This document shows, piece by piece, positions 37,375 through 41,860 of a stretch of DNA of 41,860 bases; position 1 is the stretch's first letter; every line of letters begins with the position of its first letter. The position numbers and the translations under genes are program-made. Below the pieces are notes generated by a model. It saw only the letters and a list, made by a program, of their open reading frames with translations, had not been told where the DNA came from and ran no database searches. This stretch comes from Pseudomonas kielensis (GTDB taxonomy: Bacteria; Pseudomonadota; Gammaproteobacteria; Pseudomonadales; Pseudomonadaceae), in contig NZ_JACMYG010000039.1 in the NCBI RefSeq assembly GCF_014236655.1, positions 1 to 41,860 of the forward strand, in the 5' to 3' direction.

Positions 37375-37743
37375 TTAGCCAACAATCAAGGAAACAAGCC
37401 AACCGAGCAGGGAATCAAGCCCCCACAACAGCAACGCCATAACCAGAACAACAGCCACCACAATCAGGGTGGTCTGCGTGGTTTCTTGGCGAGTTGGCCA
37501 CACGACTTTACGAATCTCGGTGCGAGCTTCCTTAACCAGTACAAAGAAAGACTTGCCCTTCGCTGTCTGCAAGCCTACAAAGGCAGCTACAGCAGCTATG
37601 GCAAGCAAAGCGAGTACGCGGTACAGGATCGGCGAAGCAGAGTAATACTGATTGCCAACAACGCCAACAACCACCAAAGCAGCTACTACTAGCCACTTAA
37701 GCAGATCGAAGCGAGAGCCTTGAGCTTCAGCCTTAGGAGTCAT
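37375..37743 (-). CDS. secE: Preprotein translocase subunit SecE
   Basis: SecE clamps the two halves of SecY in the inner membrane. It has 122 residues (E. coli 127) with three hydrophobic segments at about 14-32, 41-59 and 91-118. The conserved amphipathic motif EARTEIRKVVWPTRQET precedes the last segment. It is the first protein gene after tRNA-Trp and is followed by nusG after 9 bases. Confidence 0.98.
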   Translation of the reverse strand: MTPKAEAQGSRFDLLKWLVVAALVVVGVVGNQYYSASPILYRVLALLAIAAVAAFVGLQTAKGKSFFVLVKEARTEIRKVVWPTRQETTQTTLIVVAVVLVMALLLWGLDSLLGWLVSLIVG

Positions 37744-37767
37744 CTATGAAGATCCTGTGAAAAGAAA

Positions 37768-37792
37768 GCCAGACACACTGAGTGAATCTGGC
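37768..37792 (-). terminator. Attenuator-like hairpin overlapping the tRNA-Trp 3' end
   Basis: On the minus strand GCCAGA (37787-37792) pairs with TCTGGC (37768-37773), followed by TTTCTTTT. The 5' arm includes the CCA end of tRNA-Trp (37789-37791). Folding of this stem and of the mature tRNA acceptor end compete. It lies between the tRNA and secE. Confidence 0.45.
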
Positions 37793-37864
37793 AGGTCAGG
37801 AGGGAATCGAACCCCCAACCTACGGTTTTGGAGACCGTCGCTCTGCCAATTGAGCTACTGACCT
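37789..37864 (-). tRNA. tRNA-Trp (anticodon CCA)
   Basis: This 76-base tRNA has an acceptor stem AGGTCAG/CTGACCT, discriminator G73, an encoded CCA end and the anticodon loop CTCCAAA. It lies between tufB and secE as in P. aeruginosa. A promoter candidate lies 21-50 bases upstream, inside and beside the tufB terminator. Confidence 0.98.
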
Positions 37865-37865
37865 A

Positions 37866-37899
37866 AAACAAAATCAGGCCGACCATTATGCCGGCCTGA
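37866..37899 (-). terminator. Rho-independent terminator of tufB
   Basis: On the minus strand an 8-bp stem TCAGGCCG/CGGCCTGA (37892-37899 with 37874-37881, 10-base loop) is followed by TTTTGTTTT. It begins 18 bases after the tufB stop codon and ends just before tRNA-Trp. Confidence 0.85.
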
Positions 37900-37913
37900 A
37901 AAAGACATTACAA
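37885..37913 (-). promoter_or_regulatory. Promoter for tRNA-Trp-secE-nusG: TTGTAA-N17-CATAAT
   Basis: On the minus strand -35 TTGTAA (37908-37913) and -10 CATAAT (37885-37890) are 17 bases apart. The -10 lies in the loop of the tufB terminator. The predicted start near 37878 leaves about 14 bases before the tRNA-Trp 5' end. This gives tRNA-Trp and secE a start independent of tufB readthrough. Confidence 0.6.
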
Positions 37914-37917
37914 CAAC

Positions 37918-39111
37918 TTACTCGATTACTTTGGCTACGACGCCAGCGCCGACGGTACGACCGCCTTCACGGATAGCGAAACGCAGACCATCTTCCATCG
38001 CAATGGTCTTGATCAAAGTGACAGTCATCTGGATGTTGTCACCTGGCATTACCATTTCGACGCCTTCCGGCAGCTCGCAGTTACCGGTCACATCAGTGGT
38101 CCGGAAATAGAACTGTGGACGGTAGCCTTTGAAGAATGGCGTATGACGACCACCCTCTTCCTTGCTCAGAACGTAAACCTCTGCAGTGAACTTGGTGTGC
38201 GGCTTGACAGTACCCGGCTTGACCAGGACCTGACCACGCTCAACGTCATCACGCTTGGTGCCACGCAGCAGAACGCCGCAGTTCTCACCAGCACGACCTT
38301 CGTCCAGCAGCTTGCGAAACATCTCTACACCCGTGCAAGTCGTCTTGACCGTGTCACGCAGACCAACGATCTCAACTTCTTCCTGGATGCGAACGATGCC
38401 ACGCTCAACACGACCAGTCACAACCGTACCACGACCAGAGATCGAGAATACGTCTTCAATTGGCATCAGGAACGGCTTGTCGATAGCACGCTCAGGCTGC
38501 GGAATATAGGTATCCAGGGTCTCGACCAACTTCTTGACGGCAGTAGTACCCATCTCGTTGTCGTCTTGACCATTCAGCGCCATCAGCGCCGAACCAATGA
38601 TGATCGGAGTGTCATCACCCGGGAAATCGTAAGTGCTGAGCAAGTCACGCACTTCCATCTCAACCAGCTCCAGGAGCTCAGCGTCGTCAACCATGTCAGC
38701 CTTGTTCAGGAAGACCACGATGTACGGAACGCCTACCTGGCGGGACAACAGGATGTGCTCACGAGTTTGCGGCATCGGACCATCAGCGGCCGAGCAAACC
38801 AGAATAGCGCCATCCATCTGAGCAGCACCGGTAATCATGTTTTTTACGTAGTCGGCGTGACCTGGACAGTCAACGTGCGCATAGTGACGCACAGCCGAAT
38901 CGTACTCAACGTGAGCGGTATTAATGGTAATGCCACGAGCTTTTTCTTCAGGGGCGCTATCGATCTTGTCGAAGTCAACCTTCGCCGAACCGAATACTTC
39001 GGAGCAGACGCGAGTCAGAGCAGCTGTCAGAGTAGTTTTACCGTGGTCGACGTGACCAATGGTGCCTACGTTGACGTGCGGCTTATTACGTTCGAACTTT
39101 TCCTTAGCCAT
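37918..39111 (-). CDS. tuf: Elongation factor Tu, copy B (tRNA-tufB operon)
   Basis: This second EF-Tu copy has 397 residues from the ATG at 39111 (MAKEKFERNKPHVNVG); a start three codons upstream is not family-like. All GTPase motifs match copy A (GHVDHGKT, DCPGH, NKAD). The 28 differences from copy A include E7, N9, K10, K44, D46, E245, V255 and K256. Residues 75-192 are identical in the two proteins. It follows tRNA-Thr as in the E. coli thrU-tyrU-glyT-thrT-tufB operon and is followed by its own terminator. Confidence 0.99.
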   Translation of the reverse strand: MAKEKFERNKPHVNVGTIGHVDHGKTTLTAALTRVCSEVFGSAKVDFDKIDSAPEEKARGITINTAHVEYDSAVRHYAHVDCPGHADYVKNMITGAAQMDGAILVCSAADGPMPQTREHILLSRQVGVPYIVVFLNKADMVDDAELLELVEMEVRDLLSTYDFPGDDTPIIIGSALMALNGQDDNEMGTTAVKKLVETLDTYIPQPERAIDKPFLMPIEDVFSISGRGTVVTGRVERGIVRIQEEVEIVGLRDTVKTTCTGVEMFRKLLDEGRAGENCGVLLRGTKRDDVERGQVLVKPGTVKPHTKFTAEVYVLSKEEGGRHTPFFKGYRPQFYFRTTDVTGNCELPEGVEMVMPGDNIQMTVTLIKTIAMEDGLRFAIREGGRTVGAGVVAKVIE

Positions 39112-39158
39112 CGAATTCACCCCTACAGAGAAGAATTAAACAAGTCACACTAGCCATT

Positions 39159-39190
39159 AAAACAAAGGCAGATATTTTCATATCTGCCTT
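39159..39190 (-). terminator. Terminator-like hairpin between tRNA-Thr and tufB
   Basis: A perfect 11-bp stem (39165-39175 with 39180-39190, 4-base loop) is followed on the minus strand by TGTTTT. It could attenuate transcription from the tRNAs into tufB or mark a processing site. A TTGTTT hexamer follows at once, but no well-spaced -10 was found. Confidence 0.6.
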
Positions 39191-39196
39191 GTTATA

Positions 39197-39272
39197 TGGA
39201 GCTCTTGAGCGGATTTGAACCGCTGACCTCACCCTTACCAAGGGTGTGCTCTACCAACTGAGCTACAAGAGC
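39197..39272 (-). tRNA. tRNA-Thr (anticodon GGT)
   Basis: This 76-base tRNA has an acceptor stem GCTCTTG/CAAGAGC, an encoded CCA end and the anticodon stem-loop CACCC-TTGGTAA-GGGTG. It is the third tRNA of the array, 26 bases after tRNA-Gly and 85 bases before tufB. Confidence 0.98.
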
Positions 39273-39298
39273 GAAACACCTTGCACAACCTGCGAACT

Positions 39299-39372
<74 letters not shown>

Positions 39373-39397
39373 GTAAGCTTGCAGCTCACGCTAAAAA

Positions 39398-39482
<85 letters not shown>

Positions 39483-39495
39483 TAAGCGAGCCGGC

Positions 39496-39523
39496 ATTCT
39501 ACATCATGCCAGCCTTCTGTCAA
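39496..39523 (-). promoter_or_regulatory. tRNA array promoter P2: TTGACA-N16-TAGAAT
   Basis: On the minus strand a perfect -35 TTGACA (39518-39523) and -10 TAGAAT (39496-39501) are 16 bases apart. A GC-rich discriminator (GCCGGC) follows, as in stable-RNA promoters under stringent control. Transcription would begin near 39489, directly before tRNA-Tyr. Confidence 0.85.
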
Positions 39524-39612
39524 GCATTTTCTCATTAAAAACCTGAGGTTAGCTGCGTTGACCGTGCTTCGCGATGCTTGCCGTTAAAGGCCTTCACTGC
39601 GTAGCGGGCGCC

Positions 39613-39641
39613 ATTCTATGCAACCTATTGAGCAGTTGCAA
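39613..39641 (-). promoter_or_regulatory. Possible upstream tRNA array promoter P1: TTGCAA-N17-TAGAAT
   Basis: On the minus strand -35 TTGCAA (39636-39641) and -10 TAGAAT (39613-39618) are 17 bases apart, followed by the GC-rich GGCGCCCGC. It overlaps the 3' end of the SPOR-like gene. With P2 it would form a tandem pair about 118 bases apart. The leader between contains a CTTTAAC element loosely resembling rRNA boxA. Confidence 0.5.
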
Positions 39642-40071
39642 CCCCCTCGCACCGCATTATTTTATGTTTTAACTCATTGAATTCATTAACAAGCTTCTGC
39701 AAGGCAGCGTCATCGGCCAAATACCGGGTTTGAGGGGATACGCGCATCCAGAAGCCGGCTGAATCTGGCAGCGAAGTCGCCAGCTGCTGCACCGTAATAT
39801 CGAGCGCTGCTAAACGCCCCTCAAATGCTCTAGCCGTCTCCTGGCGAGCAAAGCCCCCTAAGTACAGGCAGTTCTCATCCGCCAACTCCGCCCTGGACTT
39901 GTCGCGCGCCGCTGCGGAGTCCTTGGTTTCACTCAACAGACGGATATCCTGCTGCGAGCCCTTATACAGACTCAGCGGCGTGACGTCCTTGGCACGCAAG
40001 GGGACCTCCTGCTGATGCCAGACGTAATAGAAGACGTTAAGAACCAACAACAGCAGAAACAACCAACGCAT
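39625..40071 (-). CDS. SPOR-like membrane-anchored protein of unknown function
   Basis: The start is ATG at 40071 (MRWLFLLLLVLNVFYYVWHQ) with GAGG just upstream, giving 148 residues; the ORF extends 48 codons upstream, but that part overlaps coaX. One N-terminal hydrophobic segment (3-18) could be a membrane anchor or signal. A polar linker follows, then a C-terminal region (about 65-135) with CLYLGGFARQETARAFEGRL and a spaced GFWMRVSP, resembling a divergent SPOR (peptidoglycan-binding) repeat. It is the homologue in position of P. aeruginosa PA4278. It follows coaX by 7 bases and is probably co-transcribed. Function is unknown. Confidence 0.85.
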   Translation of the reverse strand: MRWLFLLLLVLNVFYYVWHQQEVPLRAKDVTPLSLYKGSQQDIRLLSETKDSAAARDKSRAELADENCLYLGGFARQETARAFEGRLAALDITVQQLATSLPDSAGFWMRVSPQTRYLADDAALQKLVNEFNELKHKIMRCEGVATAQ

Positions 40072-40078
40072 AAGAACC

Positions 40079-40828
40079 TCAGGACAATGGACAGGCCATG
40101 GCCAGGCCCACAAATACAAGATCCGGCACCACCCGCGCTTGCGGGACGACCCCGGACACCAGGTCCGCGTCGCCACCGGTGAGAAATACGGTAAAACCTT
40201 CCCCCCAATACTCACGCGCCAGCTCCAGCTGCGTCAGGACGAACCCACGCAGCATCAATGAGCAACCACGTTCTACCGCCTCAACCGTATTGCGACCCGG
40301 CGCGAAACTTTCCAGCGCCCTGGTGGCCGCGACATCGTCATAACGAATGCGCCGAGTGTGCGTGCGTAATTGATGACGCATCAAGGGCATACCAGGGCAA
40401 ATGAAGCCCCCCAGGTGCTTGCCATCGGCAGCAATAAAGTCAGCCGTCAGTGCCGTACCGAAATCCAGCACCAGACAGGCGCCTGCGGCCAGGTGATAGG
40501 CGCCGAGCATGGCCAGCCAGCGATCGAGTCCTAGTCGCTGAAAATCCTCGTAACCATTCTCAACCCCGGACATCGCCCGGGATGGCGCCGCACACAGCGC
40601 GACAACGCCAAACGCATCAGCCAATGCCTTCACCAGCGCGGCCGTTTCATCGTTGGTGCGCACACTGACCAGGCGACAGTGCTTGAGATCCAGCCCCGCA
40701 CATCCGCGCAGACCGTCCAGCAGGGCCAGGTCCGAATCCACTACCCCCTCGGCAACCAGATGCGTAGCGTCTGCATGCAGCACACGCCACTTGATAAAGC
40801 TATTCCCACAGTCGAGCTCAAGAATCAT
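40079..40828 (-). CDS. coaX: Type III pantothenate kinase
   Basis: CoaX phosphorylates pantothenate, the first step of coenzyme A synthesis; the type III form is not feedback-inhibited by CoA. It has 249 residues. The ASKHA-fold motifs are the N-terminal phosphate loop LELDCGNSFIKW, the pantothenate-site GLDRWLAMLGAY, and LDFGTALTADFI. Its start overlaps the end of birA by 11 bases, so the two are probably translated together. Pseudomonads use this type in place of CoaA. Confidence 0.97.
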   Translation of the reverse strand: MILELDCGNSFIKWRVLHADATHLVAEGVVDSDLALLDGLRGCAGLDLKHCRLVSVRTNDETAALVKALADAFGVVALCAAPSRAMSGVENGYEDFQRLGLDRWLAMLGAYHLAAGACLVLDFGTALTADFIAADGKHLGGFICPGMPLMRHQLRTHTRRIRYDDVAATRALESFAPGRNTVEAVERGCSLMLRGFVLTQLELAREYWGEGFTVFLTGGDADLVSGVVPQARVVPDLVFVGLAMACPLS

Positions 40829-41777
40829 CGCGCAGCCTCAAACTTAGCTCGCCACCACTAAAAACCTTTTCCACGCCGTCGACCTTCAAGCGCAGCGCAC
40901 CTTGCCCGTCGATGCCCATCACCACACCGTCGATCCGATTGACCCCGGCAATCAGCGACACCGCACGCCCTTGCCAGAGGTGCCCTTGCTCCCACTGCGC
41001 CTGCAGTACCGCAAAACCTGAAGACTGGTGACGATTCAGGTGCTCCTGGAGCACGCCGCCGAGGCGTGCCACCAGCAAATTGCGATCAAACGCCCTGCCC
41101 GCCTCCAGATACATGGAGGTCCACTGCTGGTCGACCTCATCGGCCTCTTGCATATTCACGTTGATCCCGACACCCAGGACAACATGACACACGTCAGCAG
41201 GATCTCCGACCAACTCCAACAATATGCCGGCGATCTTTTTCTCGCCAACCAGAACATCGTTTGGCCACTTCAACCCCGCACCGGCAATACCCAGATCTCT
41301 CAAGGTCTCCATCACGGCAAGGCCCACCACCAGGCTCAGGCCTTCTAGCTGGCGCATACCACCATCGATACGCAGCACGAGGCTGTAGTAAAGGTTTTCG
41401 GCAAAGGGACTGACCCACTTGCGACCCCGGCGACCACGACCGGCAGTTTGTCGCTCCGCAAGTACCAGGAACGGCGCGGCCATCCCGCGCTCGATTGAAC
41501 GCAGGGCCTCGGCATTGGTTGAATCAAGCGAGTCAAACACCAGCACCGGCCATTGGCTGGACGGCGAATACTCAGCGACACCGGCCGGATCGAGCAGCGT
41601 CAATGGCGCTCGCAACTGGTAACCGCGACCGCGTACCTTATGAATAGTGAGGCCCAACTCCGCCTCGAGATGCTGTAGCTGCTTCCAGACAGCACTCCGG
41701 CTGATCCCCAAAGCAACACCAAGCGCCTCCCCGGAATGGAAACGACCATCTTTCAAGAGTTTTAACAACGTCAGCAT
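40818..41777 (-). CDS. birA: Biotin protein ligase / biotin operon repressor BirA
   Basis: BirA attaches biotin to carrier proteins and, in its bifunctional form, represses biotin genes. It has 319 residues (E. coli 321). The N-terminal winged helix-turn-helix is at about 1-60 (SGEALGVALGISRSAVWKQL), so this is the regulatory form. The catalytic domain has GRGRRGRKWVSP, which holds the biotinyl-AMP, and KWPNDVLV. The small C-terminal domain ends LRLRDDS. Upstream, 83 bases remain to the window edge, with a 6-bp inverted repeat GCCTCA-N3-TGAGGC (41787-41801) and no confident promoter. Confidence 0.97.
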   Translation of the reverse strand: MLTLLKLLKDGRFHSGEALGVALGISRSAVWKQLQHLEAELGLTIHKVRGRGYQLRAPLTLLDPAGVAEYSPSSQWPVLVFDSLDSTNAEALRSIERGMAAPFLVLAERQTAGRGRRGRKWVSPFAENLYYSLVLRIDGGMRQLEGLSLVVGLAVMETLRDLGIAGAGLKWPNDVLVGEKKIAGILLELVGDPADVCHVVLGVGINVNMQEADEVDQQWTSMYLEAGRAFDRNLLVARLGGVLQEHLNRHQSSGFAVLQAQWEQGHLWQGRAVSLIAGVNRIDGVVMGIDGQGALRLKVDGVEKVFSGGELSLRLRDDS

Positions 41778-41860
41778 GCAAGTATCGCCTCACAATGAGG
41801 CCCGCATGATAGCCATGCCCAGCGCCGTTGCATAGAAACGCCACATGGCAACTTTCTCGC

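Noticed and set aside
41778..41860. End of an rRNA operon or another gene upstream of birA
   Set aside because: The 83 bases contain no recognisable rRNA sequence or coding start; only a short inverted repeat is visible.

Overview
This window is a stretch of Pseudomonas chromosome, most likely from the P. fluorescens group. The gene order ssb, MFS transporter, uvrA, bacterioferritin, katA, the full ribosomal protein/RNA polymerase cluster, tufB, three tRNAs, a SPOR-like protein, coaX and birA is the order known from P. aeruginosa (PA4232 to PA4280). Protein sequences are close to Pseudomonas homologues throughout. No insertion sequence, prophage, CRISPR array or foreign-looking gene was seen, and no gene-free stretch exceeds 300 bases.

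Layout. Positions 1-7300 hold DNA maintenance and oxidative stress genes: ssb and a YajR-like MFS transporter on the minus strand, uvrA on the plus strand (the only clear plus-strand gene), then bfr and katA on the minus strand. From 7504 to 37743 all genes lie on the minus strand, so transcription runs from high to low coordinates. In transcription order these are: secE-nusG; rplK-rplA; rplJ-rplL; rpoB-rpoC; the str group rpsL-rpsG-fusA-tufA; the S10 group rpsJ-rplC-rplD-rplW-rplB-rpsS-rplV-rpsC-rplP-rpmC-rpsQ; the spc group rplN-rplX-rplE-rpsN / rpsH-rplF-rplR-rpsE-rpmD-rplO-secY-rpmJ; and the alpha group rpsM-rpsK-rpsD-rpoA-rplQ. Upstream of these (37789-39482) lies a translation cassette tRNA-Tyr, tRNA-Gly, tRNA-Thr, tufB, tRNA-Trp. 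At the high-coordinate end is birA-coaX-SPOR protein. Two genes too short for a simple ORF scan, rpmJ (38 aa) and rpmD (58 aa), are present and intact.

The genes supply most of the ribosome's proteins, the core RNA polymerase subunits alpha, beta and beta', elongation factors EF-Tu (two copies) and EF-G, four tRNAs, the Sec translocon core (SecY, SecE) and the elongation factor NusG. This is the growth-rate-controlled core of the cell. The interest is regulatory. Several operon boundaries are extremely compact: a hairpin or terminator is followed within a few bases by, or contains, a well-spaced sigma70-type promoter (tufB/tRNA-Trp, tufA/S10, inside spc between rpsN and rpsH, and spc/alpha). 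Other notable points are a perfect ANR/FNR-type box upstream of katA, a terminator-like hairpin in the rpsL leader, mutually exclusive hairpins ahead of rplJ, and two EF-Tu proteins differing at 28 of 397 positions. I found no undescribed multi-gene system; the novelty candidates are cis-regulatory.
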